Below are positions 21,449 to 31,837 of a stretch of 64,000 nt of DNA, in pieces. Origin of the DNA: Enhygromyxa salina (GTDB lineage Bacteria > Myxococcota_A > Polyangia > Nannocystales > Nannocystaceae). Each line of letters opens with the position of its first letter. Position 1 is the first letter of the stretch. The stretch spans positions 1 to 64,000 of the forward strand of contig NZ_JMCC02000018.1 in assembly GCF_000737335.2 (NCBI RefSeq), given 5' to 3'. Both the position numbers and the translations under genes were made by a program. A model generated the notes under the pieces. That model did no database searches and was not told the DNA's origin. It was given only the letters and a program-made list of their open reading frames with translations.

Positions 21449-21557
21449 ACCCCCTTAGACCCCCACAGCCACCTTCGCACTTCGCGGGTCACTCGCTTCG
21501 CTCGCTCCCAAGGGGCCGTTTGTTCGCAGGGGCATGTGTGGCCCCCTCGAAGGGGGC
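21449..21557 (+). repeat. R2 dispersed intergenic repeat
   Basis: The blocks are GACCCCCACAGCC, GCACTTCGCGGGTCACTCGC, TTCGCTCGCTCCC and GCATGTGTGGCCCCCT, in the same order as at 5626-5737. Its last block is the terminator at 21541. The remaining 71 bp of the gap to 21776, after the adjoining R1 units, hold nothing recognisable. Confidence 0.75.
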
Positions 21558-21563
21558 TTTTTT
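21541..21563 (+). terminator. rho-independent terminator
   Basis: GCCCCCT-CGA-AGGGGGC followed by six T residues. It ends the transcript of the hydrolase gene 20678-21448 and forms the 3' end of the R2 repeat. Confidence 0.88.
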
Positions 21564-21705
21564 CAGCTCGGGCGAAGGCTTCTCGCCCGCTTGCGGACGC
21601 CTTCGTGGACTGGTTCACCGTGGGCAGCGAAGTGTTTTCAGCTCGGGCGAGGGCTTCTCGCCGCTTGCGGACGCTTTCGTAGACTGGTTCACCGTGGGCA
21701 GCGAA
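21561..21705 (+). repeat. R1 dispersed repeat, two tandem units
   Basis: Two 70-71-bp units (21561-21630 and 21635-21705) agree at nearly every base. Each starts TTTCAGCTCGGGCGA and ends CACCGTGGGCAGCGAA. Each can form a 6-7-bp CGGGCGA/TCGCCCG hairpin, the second with one deleted C. These are the best-preserved copies in the window. Confidence 0.9.
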
Positions 21706-21776
21706 CTCTTGTGTGGGCACCTGCAGCTGGTGGGTGCCTCTCCAAGGGGTCGCGCTTTCGCTACCGGGCTATCGGG

Positions 21777-23504
21777 CTATCGGCCATTCACGAGGTCGCC
21801 CAGCCGGTTGACGGCGGCGCGGGTCTGCTTGGTGAGCACGTGGCCTGGGCCGCGGACCCTGTCTTCGACGAGTAGCGACTTTTCGTAGTAGCCCAGCGCG
21901 TCCTTGTACTTCTTGCGCTTCTCGTAGATCAGCCCGAGGTTGAAGTAGCTGGTCGCGGTCACGATGTTGTCGGGACCCAGCAGGTCTTCGCGCACTTTGG
22001 CCGCTTGCTCGGCGAACTTGGTGGCCTCGTCGTATTGCTTGAGCTTGTAGTGGGCGATCGCCATGGCGTCGAGGGTCTTGGCGGTCTCGAGGTGGTGGTC
22101 GCCGAACGCGAGCTTTCGCAGGGTCAATGCCTTGCCGTACCACTCGAGCGCGCTCGCGTAGCCCTTGCGCGCGGCCCAGACCTCGCCGATGCCGTGGAGG
22201 CTGACGGCGACCTCGGGGTGACCCGGGCCCAAGATCCGCTCTTGCACTTCAAACGCGTGGTTGAGCAGCGCGTAGGCGTCGTCAATCTTGGTTTGCAGCA
22301 ACAGCACGCTGGCGTAGTTGGCTTCGGACAGGGCGGTGGCCGGGTGATCTTTGCCAAGCGAGCGGGTCTCGGCCTCGATCGCTTTTTGATACCAGGCGAC
22401 GGCGCCCTCGACGTCGTCGAGACCAATGTGGACAAAGCCGAGGTTGTGATAGGCCCGAGAGGTGATGGGATCATCGGCGCCAAAGGTCTTGGTCCAGATG
22501 TCGAGCGCGCGCATGTAGAGCTCGTGCGCGGTCTTGTAGCTGGCGACGGCGGCCTCGAGGTTGCCAAGCCGGTTGGCGGCGTCGGCGACCCGCGGGTGCT
22601 CCTTGCCAAAGAAGGCCTCGCGCTGACGCAGCGCCGACTCGAGGTGAGCCCGGGCCTCTGCATGGTTGCCGCGGCGCAGCTCGGCGGTGCCAAGGCAAGT
22701 CAGGGCGTCGGCCTCGCCGATCGCGTAGCCCAATTTTTGGGCCTGGGTCAGCGCGGGCGCGCCATAGACAATTGCCTTGTCGTACTCGCCCTGCAGCACG
22801 GCGTGGTTGCAGGCGGCGATCGTGGCGTCGAGGCTGCGGCGTTCGTCACCGGACCGCTTGGCGGCGATCGCTGCGTCGTTGAGCAGCCCGCTCGCGGCCT
22901 CGCTCTTGCCGAGCGCGAGCAGGGTCTTGGCTTCGGCGGTCTTGCTGTCGGCGGTCTGCGCGGCCTCGGAGTCGGCGGTCTCTTCGGGGGACTTGTAGTA
23001 GGCCAACACCGCCTGGTTCTGGCAGGATGCGATGTTCTCGGAGATGTCGAGCATCGCGCGATCGATGTGCTCGTAGCTGGTGCGATCGACCTCGCCAAGC
23101 TGGGTGATCAGCGTGCGTTGCTGGACCAGCGCGGTGTTGAGGCACAGCGAGACCCGCACGTAGATCTCGTTGGGCATGGTCTGGCGCTCGAGCGTGTCCT
23201 TGCAGGCCCGGCGATTCATCATCACCCAGTCGGTGGTGATCGCGTCCATCTTGGTGACGATGCGATCCACGTTGACCACCTGGCTCTCGCCCGCGAAGCT
23301 GCGCAGCCCGTCACGGACCTCGCGTCGCTTGGCGTTGCCCCAGATCTTTTCAACGTCGAGATCGAAGTCGTCGCAGGCGCCGCGAGCTTGGGCCGGGCCA
23401 GGGGTCGCGCAGCCCGGCGCGAAGCCGAGGGCGACACCCGCGAGCAGGCTGACACCCAGGATCCGCGGCAAGAAGCGAAGGGGAGCGGTGCTTGGCTGGG
23501 TCAC
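21777..23504 (-). CDS. TPR-repeat lipoprotein with myxobacterial sensor-type N-domain
   Basis: 575 aa from GTG 23504, which overlaps the stop of the upstream paralogue (GTGA). A signal peptide ends in a lipobox-like FAPGC. Residues of about 35-150 carry a helical domain with the signature WVMMNRRACKDTLERQ and YVRVSLCLNTALVQQRTLI. I recognise it from the extracytoplasmic parts of myxobacterial Ser/Thr kinases. The rest is about nine tetratricopeptide/kinesin-light-chain-like repeats (residues 230-565, e.g. HPRVADAANRLGNLEAA, HPEVAVSLHGIGEVWAA). Here the module lacks a kinase, so it may act as a scaffold or ligand sensor for a kinase encoded elsewhere. Confidence 0.85.
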   Translation of the reverse strand: MTQPSTAPLRFLPRILGVSLLAGVALGFAPGCATPGPAQARGACDDFDLDVEKIWGNAKRREVRDGLRSFAGESQVVNVDRIVTKMDAITTDWVMMNRRACKDTLERQTMPNEIYVRVSLCLNTALVQQRTLITQLGEVDRTSYEHIDRAMLDISENIASCQNQAVLAYYKSPEETADSEAAQTADSKTAEAKTLLALGKSEAASGLLNDAAIAAKRSGDERRSLDATIAACNHAVLQGEYDKAIVYGAPALTQAQKLGYAIGEADALTCLGTAELRRGNHAEARAHLESALRQREAFFGKEHPRVADAANRLGNLEAAVASYKTAHELYMRALDIWTKTFGADDPITSRAYHNLGFVHIGLDDVEGAVAWYQKAIEAETRSLGKDHPATALSEANYASVLLLQTKIDDAYALLNHAFEVQERILGPGHPEVAVSLHGIGEVWAARKGYASALEWYGKALTLRKLAFGDHHLETAKTLDAMAIAHYKLKQYDEATKFAEQAAKVREDLLGPDNIVTATSYFNLGLIYEKRKKYKDALGYYEKSLLVEDRVRGPGHVLTKQTRAAVNRLGDLVNGR

Positions 23505-23977
23505 GGTTGGTCTCCGGGGGCGGGCGTGGGATCGGAATCGGTCTGGCAGCTGGGCGGCGCCGCCAGCAGTTGATCGAGGGCGCCTTCCACCGCGGCGAGC
23601 TCGCCCTCGTCGGCGATCGCCGCCGCCAGGGTCCGCTGGCGCTCGAGGCGATCGTCGAAGCAACGCACCCGCGCGGCGTAGTCGTCCTTGCTGATCAGCG
23701 CGCGGACGAAGTGGTCTTTGCACACCGACGTCCGCATCATCACCCAGTCTTCGGAGATGCGGTCCATCTTGTTGACCACCCCGCTGCGCTTCTCGAGCTC
23801 GATCTCGCCGCTGTGCTGCAGCGCGTTGGCCTTGATCGACGCCGACCAATATTTTTCGACCTGGACCTGGAAGTCGGCGCAGGGGTCGGCCTGGCTCGAG
23901 TCGGCTCGATGCGCGCCCGCGCAGCCGGCTTGCGTCGGGATCAGCAAGGCAAGCGCGCAGCCGATGAGGGGCCTCAT
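23501..23977 (-). CDS. lipoprotein with the same sensor-type domain, no TPR
   Basis: 158 aa from ATG 23977; a TTG at 23998 is an alternative. A signal peptide ends PTQAGC. The mature protein repeats the domain of the downstream TPR lipoprotein: CADFQVQVEKYW, then MDRISEDWVMMRTSVCKDHF, and YAARVRCFDDRLERQRTL. It overlaps the TPR gene by 4 bp. The pair looks like a tandem duplication in which one copy kept, or gained, the TPR part. The function is unknown; extracytoplasmic ligand binding is inference. Confidence 0.75.
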   Translation of the reverse strand: MRPLIGCALALLIPTQAGCAGAHRADSSQADPCADFQVQVEKYWSASIKANALQHSGEIELEKRSGVVNKMDRISEDWVMMRTSVCKDHFVRALISKDDYAARVRCFDDRLERQRTLAAAIADEGELAAVEGALDQLLAAPPSCQTDSDPTPAPGDQP

Positions 23978-24061
23978 GTTGCGCGGATGCACCGCCAAAT
24001 GGTCGGCAATCCTCGCGGCGGCGACAACCCCACCCGCGCGCGCCCGGAAACTGGAGTTGAG

Positions 24062-24120
24062 ACCCCCCTAGGAGCGAGCGAAGCGAGTGACCACGAAGTG
24101 CGCCGGCCTGTGTGGGGGCT
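24062..24120 (-). repeat. R2 dispersed repeat, inverted partial copy
   Basis: On the minus strand it reads TAGCCCCCACACAGG, GCACTTCGTGGTCACTCGC, TTCGCTCGCTCCTAG. It lacks the terminator block. It lies in the 169-bp divergent gap between the sensor lipoprotein and the formate dehydrogenase genes. Confidence 0.6.
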
Positions 24121-24146
24121 AAAATGGTATGCTTTTTGGCAGTCCT

Positions 24147-25661
24147 ATGGAGAAGAAGGGAGCCCAGCGGAGCCGGATCATCGAGCTACTCGAGGAGCAC
24201 GGCGGCATGCGTCCGGGCGTCGCGCGGGAGGTGTCACGCGAGACGGGGGTCCCCGAGGCCGACATTTTTGGCGTCGCCAGTTTCTACACTTTGCTCGCGC
24301 GACCCGGGTCTCGAACACGGGTCTGTCAGGGCCTGACCTGCATGATGGCTGGCGCGGATCGGCGCATGCAGGAGCTGCGTGACAGCGGCGTGGAGGTCGA
24401 GCCTGTCAGCTGCCTGGGACAGTGCGACCGCGCTCCCGCGGCGCTCGATGACAAGCTCGAGCTAGTGGCGGGGCCGCGCGGCGCGATTAGCCCCGTCCGC
24501 GAGGATCAGGCGATGCAGCTCGGGGCCGAAGATGACGCCAGCTACGCCGCGCTGGCCCGCGCGGTCGAAGCCGGGCCGGAGTGGGTCATAAACGAGCTGA
24601 AGGTCGCGGGCCTGCAAGGTCGCGGCGGCGCCGGGTTCCCGGCTCACTTCAAGTGGAGCGCGGTCCGGGGCCAGCGCGAGCCGGTCCGCTACGTGGTCGT
24701 GAACGCCGACGAGGCCGAGCCAGCCACGTTCAAAGATCGCGAGGTCATGCTTCGCCGCCCGCACCTGATGCTCGAGGGCATGGCGATCGCGGCGTACGTG
24801 GCTGGGGCCAAGACCGCGTTCATCTATGTGCGCGGCGAGTTCAAGGACTGTCGGCGCGCGCTCGACCGGGCGATCGAGCAGGCCACGCCGCATCTCGATC
24901 GGCTCATCGGCGGGCTGGAGATCCGCGTCGTGGAGGGTCACGGCGCGTACATCTGCGGCGAAGAGACCGCGCTGCTCGAGGCCATTGAAGGCCGTCGGGG
25001 CATGCCGCGGCTCAAGCCGCCGTACCCAACAGAGTCGGGGCTGTGGGGCAAGCCCACGCTCATGAACAACGTCGAGACCCTGGCGTGCGTGCCGTCGATC
25101 GTGGGCCGCGGTGGGCCATGGTTTCACGCGCTGGGTCGGACCGAGCCCGGCTCGAAGCTCTATTGCATCTCCGGCCACATCGCGCGGCCGGGCGTGTACG
25201 AGCTGCCGCTTGGGATCACGCTGGACGAGCTGGTGCAGGAAGCCGGCGGCTACGTGGGCACGCCCCGGGCGTTCTCGCCGGGCGGTGCGTCGTCGGGCTT
25301 CTTGCCCATGAGCGAGCGCGGCGTGGCCTTGGACTTTGGCGCGCTGGCGAAGCTCGGCAGCATGATGGGCAGCGCCGGCGTGGTCGTGCTCAACGACACC
25401 ATTGACATGGCCCAAGCTGCGCGCTGGCAGCAGATCTTCTTTGAAGACGAGAGCTGCGGTCAGTGTGCGCCGTGCCGCATTGGCGCCCGGGTCCAGCGCC
25501 AAGCGGTGGACCGCTGGATCGACGGCAAGAACCGAACCGGCCTCGCGCAGGTCGAAGAGGTCGCGTGGGAGATGAACGAAGGTTCGATCTGCGGCCTGGG
25601 CATGGTCGCCAGCTTGCCCCTGCAGAGCGCGATGAAATATTTCTCGGAGGATTTCCAATGA
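24147..25661 (+). CDS. NAD-dependent formate dehydrogenase, fused NuoE/NuoF-like (gamma-beta) subunit
   Basis: 504 aa from ATG 24147; ATG 24129 would add six residues. Residues 1-100 are a NuoE/FdsG-type thioredoxin-like [2Fe-2S] domain with ligands C60, C65, C89 and C93. Residues of about 130-504 are NuoF/FdsB-like: FMN site GRGGAGFP (158-165), NAD-binding GHGAYICGEETALLEAIEG, SLBB-like segment, and [4Fe-4S] ligands in ESCGQCAPCRIG plus a later Cys in ICGLG. It passes electrons from the alpha subunit to NAD+. The two subunits are separate proteins in many systems; here they are fused. It overlaps the alpha gene by 4 bp (ATGA at 25658). Confidence 0.92.
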   Translation: MEKKGAQRSRIIELLEEHGGMRPGVAREVSRETGVPEADIFGVASFYTLLARPGSRTRVCQGLTCMMAGADRRMQELRDSGVEVEPVSCLGQCDRAPAALDDKLELVAGPRGAISPVREDQAMQLGAEDDASYAALARAVEAGPEWVINELKVAGLQGRGGAGFPAHFKWSAVRGQREPVRYVVVNADEAEPATFKDREVMLRRPHLMLEGMAIAAYVAGAKTAFIYVRGEFKDCRRALDRAIEQATPHLDRLIGGLEIRVVEGHGAYICGEETALLEAIEGRRGMPRLKPPYPTESGLWGKPTLMNNVETLACVPSIVGRGGPWFHALGRTEPGSKLYCISGHIARPGVYELPLGITLDELVQEAGGYVGTPRAFSPGGASSGFLPMSERGVALDFGALAKLGSMMGSAGVVVLNDTIDMAQAARWQQIFFEDESCGQCAPCRIGARVQRQAVDRWIDGKNRTGLAQVEEVAWEMNEGSICGLGMVASLPLQSAMKYFSEDFQ

Positions 25662-28459
25662 ACCAGCTGATCGAGACCACACTCTTGCTCGAGATCGACG
25701 GCGAACAGGTCGAGGTCCCGCAGGGCGAGACCGTTTTGAAGGCCGCGCGCGCGCTCGACATCGAGATCCCGGTGCTGTGCCACGACGATCGGGTCGAGCC
25801 GGCGGGCTGCTGCCGCATGTGCCTGGTCGAGATCGAGGGCCAGCGCCGGCTGCAGCCAGCGTGCACCTTCAAGGCCAGCGCGGGCATGAAGGTGCGAACG
25901 GACACCGAGCGGGTCGCCCGCCACCGCCGCGGGTTATTGTCGCTGTACAAGGCCGACCACCGGCTCGACGAGTCGGGCACGCCGGTCTCGCGGGGCGTGC
26001 ACGACATGCTCGCCGACCACATTGCGACCTACGGGACTGGGCCCGAGCTCGAGCCCGTCAACGCCCCACGGGTCAGCCGCGAGCACGACACCAACCCGTA
26101 CATCCAATTCGACCCCGACGCCTGCGTGGTGTGTGGGCTGTGCGTGCGCTACTGCGACGAGGTCGAGGCCGTCAGCGCGATCACGCTGCTGGGGCGCGGG
26201 GCTTCGACCACGATCGGCACCGCGGATCAGCGCAACCTGCTCGACACCAGCTGCGAGCTGTGCGGTGGGTGTATCGCCGTGTGTCCGACGGGGGCGATGA
26301 CGGAGAAGCCCTCGCTCGAGCAGCCGACCGAGCAGATCATTCGCTCGACCTGCAACTTCTGTGGGGTTGGCTGCCAGCTGGATCTGCACGTCGCGGAGGT
26401 GCCGGTCACGATCGGCGCCACGGGGGGTGGCTCGTCCACGGGCGCCAACCTGCCCGTGGGCACGAAGAAAAAAATCACGCGTGTGACCTCGCCCGAGCCG
26501 GGCACCACGGTCAACGACGGCAACCTGTGCATCAAGGGCCGGTTCAGCTACGAGTTCATCCACCACGACGAGCGCCTGAAAGAGCCGCTGATCCGCGGCG
26601 CAGACGGCCAGCTGCACCCGGCGAGCTGGGAGCAGGCGATCACGCGGGTCGCCGAGGGCCTGCACGGCGTCAAGCAGCGCCACGGCGCCGACGCGCTGGG
26701 CTTTGTCTCCTCCAGCCGCTGCACTGGCGAAGAGAACTACCTGATGCAGAAATTATCCCGGGCTGCGTTCGGGACAAACAACTGCCATCAGTGCGCCGCG
26801 ACATGACACGCTCCAACTGTCGCCGGTCTGGTGACAATGTTCGGCGCGGGGGCGATGACCAACTCGATCCCCGAGATTCGTGAAGCGGACCTGTTGTTCG
26901 TCATTGGGTCCAACACGACGGAGGCGCACCCCATCATTGCGATGGAGATGAAGCGCGCGGTTGGGCGTGGGGCCAAGCTGATCGTGGCGGACCCGCGCAA
27001 GATCTGGCTGTCGGAGATCGCCGACTACCACATGCAGCTGCAGCCCGGCACCGACGTCGCGCTGCTCAACGCGATGATCCACGTGATCATCAGCGAGAAC
27101 CTGTACGACGCAGAGTTCATCGCCAAGCACACGGAAGACTTCGACACGGTCCGCGAAGCGACGCTCACGACCACGCCCGAGTGGGCCGAGCAGATCACCA
27201 ACGTGCCCGCGGACATGATCCGCGAGACCGCGCGGGCCTACGCGACCACGCGCAAGGCCGGCATCTACTACACGCTGGGGATCACCGAGCACACCCACGG
27301 CACCGACAACGTGTATTGCCTGGCCAACTTGGTGCTCATGACCGGGCACCTTGGGATCCGGTCGGCGGGCATGAACCCGCTGCGCGGGCAGAACAACGTG
27401 CAGGGGGCCAATGACGCCGGCGCCAGCCCGATCTTCTACCCGGGCTACCAGCGCGTCGACGACCCGAAGTCGCAGGCCAAGTTCGAGCAGGCGTGGGGGG
27501 TTGAGCTGTCGCCCGAGGACGGCATGAACCTGAACGTCATGATGAAGGCCATGGCCAAGGGCATGGTCAAGGGCATGTACGTGATGGGCGAGGACATCTT
27601 GTTGTCCGAGCCCAACGCCAGCAACATCGAGCAGGGGCTCAACAACATCGAGTTCCTGGTCGTGCAGGACATCTTCTTGAACGAGACCAGCCGGTTCGCG
27701 GATGTCGTGCTGCCGGCTGCGTGCTTCGCCGAGAAGGACGGGGTGTTCACCAACTCGGACCGCCGCGTGCAGCGGGTTCGCAAGGCCGTGGACGCGCCGG
27801 GGCAGGCGCGGGCGGACTGGGAGATCCTGTGTGATGTGGCGCGGGCGAGCGGGTATCCAATGCCGCACTACGCCAACGCGGGTGAGGTCTACGCCGAGAT
27901 GGCGGGGCTGGTGGATCAGTTTGGCGGGATCAGCCACGAGCGGATCGACCGGGACGGCGGCTTGCAGTGGCCGTGCCCGGACCCCGAGCACCCCGGAACG
28001 GTGACCCTGCACGCAGACGGGCCGATCAAGGGCAAGGCGCCGTTTCAGGCGACCTTCTATCGGCCAAGCGAGGAGCTACCGGACAACGAGTATCCGTTCT
28101 TGCTGAGCACGGGGCGGACGCTCTATCACTACAACGCCGCGACCCAGACCCGGCGCAGCTCGGGCGCGCTGGCGCGGCAGCCGGAGAACTTCATCGAGAT
28201 GCATCGCAAGGACGCGAAGAAGCGCGGATTTGCCGATGGGCAGATGGTGCGGGTCAGCTCGCGGCGGGGGGCGATTCTGGCGCGGGTCAATGTCAGCCCG
28301 CGGATGCGGTTGGGGTGCGTTTGGATGCCGCTGCACTTTGGGGAGTCGAATATTAACTATTTGACGAATGATGCCGGGGACCCGATTACGGGGACGGCGG
28401 AGTACAAGGTGTGTGCGGTCCGCGTGGAGGCGCTCGAGGAGGCCTCGGCGGCGGAGTAG
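25658..28459 (+). CDS. formate dehydrogenase alpha subunit, selenocysteine-containing (in-frame UGA)
   Basis: 933 aa when UGA at 26804-26806 is read as selenocysteine (residue 383). In order: a NuoG-type [2Fe-2S] ferredoxin (C41, C52, C55, C69); two [4Fe-4S] clusters (CVVCGLCVRYC; CELCGGCIAVCP); the molybdopterin [4Fe-4S] site (TCNFCGVGC); and the Mo/W-bisPGD domain with C-terminal cap (MVRVSSRRGAILARVNVS). Around the UGA the reading is GTNNCHQCAAT-U-HAPTVAGL, which aligns with the catalytic CARVUHGPSVAGL of E. coli FdhF. Both halves share one frame and the join needs no shift. A standard gene caller would split this into two genes (25658-26806 and 26831-28459). It oxidises formate to CO2. 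Confidence 0.93.
26804..26836 (+). promoter_or_regulatory. UGA selenocysteine codon with bacterial SECIS hairpin
   Basis: After UGA (26804-26806) come 11 nt, then a hairpin at 26818-26836: UGUCGCC-GGUCU-GGUGACA, six Watson-Crick pairs and one G.U. The 11-nt spacing and the GGUCU loop equal those of the E. coli fdhF SECIS mini-hairpin. SelB would bind it to deliver Sec-tRNA; selB is at 45629-47677. Confidence 0.9.
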
Positions 28460-28484
28460 GGGGGGGGGATTGGTTGGGGATGGG

Positions 28485-28517
28485 GCCCGTCGTGCGAATC
28501 GCATGACGGGCTTTGTT
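28485..28517 (+). terminator. rho-independent terminator of the formate dehydrogenase operon
   Basis: A 12-bp stem (28485-28496 with 28500-28511, one G.U) and AAT loop is followed by TTTGTTGTG. It is 25 bp behind the alpha-subunit stop and lies between the convergent formate dehydrogenase and lipoprotein operons. The minus strand lacks a T tract. Confidence 0.8.
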
Positions 28518-28539
28518 GTGTTGTGAGGTGGGGTTGGGG

Positions 28540-30165
<1,626 letters not shown>

Positions 30166-30197
30166 CTTTGATCCTGTTTCCTCGTGAGATCTCGAGA

Positions 30198-31829
30198 CTA
30201 GAGCAGATCGATCGAACCAGCGCTGGCGGGGGTCTCGTCGTCGCCAATGGTATTGGTGTTGCCGTAGCCAAGCCGCCCGTCTTCACCGAAGCCCCAGCAC
30301 ACGACGGAGTAGTCCTCCCGCACGGCGCAGCTGTGGCGGTCGCCTGATGAGATGGAGATCGCAGCGCCGCCGAGGACGATTGGTTCCGCAACGATCGGGA
30401 ACTCGTCGTCACCGAGGTCACCAGCAAGCCCAAGTCCGAGCTGGCCGTCTGCGTTCCTACCCCAGCACCGTACGTCGCCGTTGTCTAGCAGTGCGCAGCT
30501 GAATGACTCTCCAGCGCTGATCGCCGTCGCGGTACCCCCAAGTTCGATTGGTGTCAGGTCGCCTGGTGCTTCATTGACCTCATCACCCCAATTTTGAATG
30601 TTGGCCTGCCCCAGCTGCCCGCGGCTGCCGCTGCCCCAACACAGCACGTCACCTGTCGAGAACAGCGCACAAGTGTGGCCCCCTCCCAACGCGAGCTGGA
30701 CAATCGAAGTGTTGCCAGGAAGCCCCGCCGGATACACGTCGACAGGTCCATTGCTGCTGGGGGGCTCGTCGTCACCAAGCCTTTCAACGTTGCCGTAGCC
30801 AAGCTGTCCATAGGTGTTCAAGCCCCAGCAGTAGAGATCATCGGCATTTGTGACAGCGCAGCTGTGATTATTACCAGCGGCGACCAGCGCGATGTCGTTT
30901 GGTCCGAGATCGACCAATCCGGCGGCGATGGCGGGTTCGTCGTCGCCGATGTTCGTAGTGTTTCCGGTCCCGAGCTGGCCGTAGCCGTTGTAACCCCAGC
31001 AACGCACATCTCCGCTGCCGAAGCGTGCGCAGCTGTGTCCGCCTCCGCTGGTGATATGCGTGGCGGTGCCCCCAAGCATGAGCCCTGGCAGACCGCCAAG
31101 CATTTCGTCGTCGCCGATATCGATGGTCGTGCCGTTGCCGAGCTGTCCAGTGTAGCCTACTCCCCAACAACGCGTGAGCTCGTCTTCGAACAGCGCGCAC
31201 GTGAAGACCCAGCCGGGGTCAACGACCACTACATCTCCGGGTAAGGTGACATCGCCGGCACTTGCAGGCGTCTCATCGTCTCCGATGTTCTCCAGGTTTC
31301 CATAGCCGAGCCCTCCAAAGTACGCGCCGCCCCAGCAGCGCAGACGACCACCCTCGATGAGCGCGCAGTTGTGCACGGCCCCTGCGACCACTTCCACGGT
31401 TGTCCAGGTGCAGTCGGTGTCGCATCCGTCGCCGTCGATCTCGTTGCCGTCGTCGCACGCCTCGCCGTCGTCAGGCGTACCGTTGCCGCAGGTCTGCGGG
31501 ACGCACTCAGCCCCTTCGCAGATCAGCCCGGGGTCGCAGCTCTCGGCTGTGCCGTCGCACATGCAGCCGAGCTCGGTGCAGCCCGGATCGCCATCGCCGT
31601 CACCCGGGTCGCCGTCGCCATCGCCCGGGTCGCCGTCGCCATCGCCTGAATCCCCGTCTCCGTCCCCGTCGCCTGTCTCGCTGGGGTTCGCGGTCTCGCT
31701 CTCACCCGACTCTCCCGCAAACCCCGGGCAGCCTTCGTTCTCGGGATACACCTCGCAAAACGGAACACTACAGCCCGCCGTCACGGCAAGGATCCCCGCC
31801 AGCGCCATCGTCGTTTTCGCGTGTTGCAT
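30198..31829 (-). CDS. RCC1-repeat lipoprotein (paralogue 2)
   Basis: 543 aa from ATG 31829; an in-frame upstream extension lies inside the kinase gene. The signal peptide ends VTAGC. It then has a longer Asp-Gly/Pro linker, the cysteine-rich repeat (TCGNGTPDDGEACDDGNEID), and seven RCC1-like blades. Long stretches are almost identical at the DNA level to the neighbour at 28540-30165, so the pair arose by recent tandem duplication, possibly kept alike by gene conversion. It starts 8 bp after the Ser/Thr kinase stop, so it is surely cotranscribed with it. Confidence 0.88.
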   Translation of the reverse strand: MQHAKTTMALAGILAVTAGCSVPFCEVYPENEGCPGFAGESGESETANPSETGDGDGDGDSGDGDGDPGDGDGDPGDGDGDPGCTELGCMCDGTAESCDPGLICEGAECVPQTCGNGTPDDGEACDDGNEIDGDGCDTDCTWTTVEVVAGAVHNCALIEGGRLRCWGGAYFGGLGYGNLENIGDDETPASAGDVTLPGDVVVVDPGWVFTCALFEDELTRCWGVGYTGQLGNGTTIDIGDDEMLGGLPGLMLGGTATHITSGGGHSCARFGSGDVRCWGYNGYGQLGTGNTTNIGDDEPAIAAGLVDLGPNDIALVAAGNNHSCAVTNADDLYCWGLNTYGQLGYGNVERLGDDEPPSSNGPVDVYPAGLPGNTSIVQLALGGGHTCALFSTGDVLCWGSGSRGQLGQANIQNWGDEVNEAPGDLTPIELGGTATAISAGESFSCALLDNGDVRCWGRNADGQLGLGLAGDLGDDEFPIVAEPIVLGGAAISISSGDRHSCAVREDYSVVCWGFGEDGRLGYGNTNTIGDDETPASAGSIDLL

Positions 31830-31837
31830 CTCGGATC

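Noticed and set aside
21445..21720. Small minus-strand protein through the R1/R2 repeats
   Set aside because: The peptide is repeated exactly because the DNA is repeated. Several frames stay open in these GC-rich units, so it is a by-product of the repeats.
22005..23573. A 522-codon plus-strand frame across the TPR lipoprotein
   Set aside because: Gly/Leu/Val/Asp-rich mirror of TPR codons on the opposite strand; no function visible.
24124..24142. Possible sigma-54 promoter before the formate dehydrogenase genes (TGG...GGC)
   Set aside because: The GG-to-GC spacing is 11 rather than 10, the -12 TTGC is absent, and it would lie too close to the start codon.
26831..28459. A separate formate dehydrogenase gene starting at an ATG after the UGA
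   Set aside because: The ATG lies inside the conserved active-site segment, and the frame is continuous with the upstream half through UGA. A single selenoprotein gene explains both.
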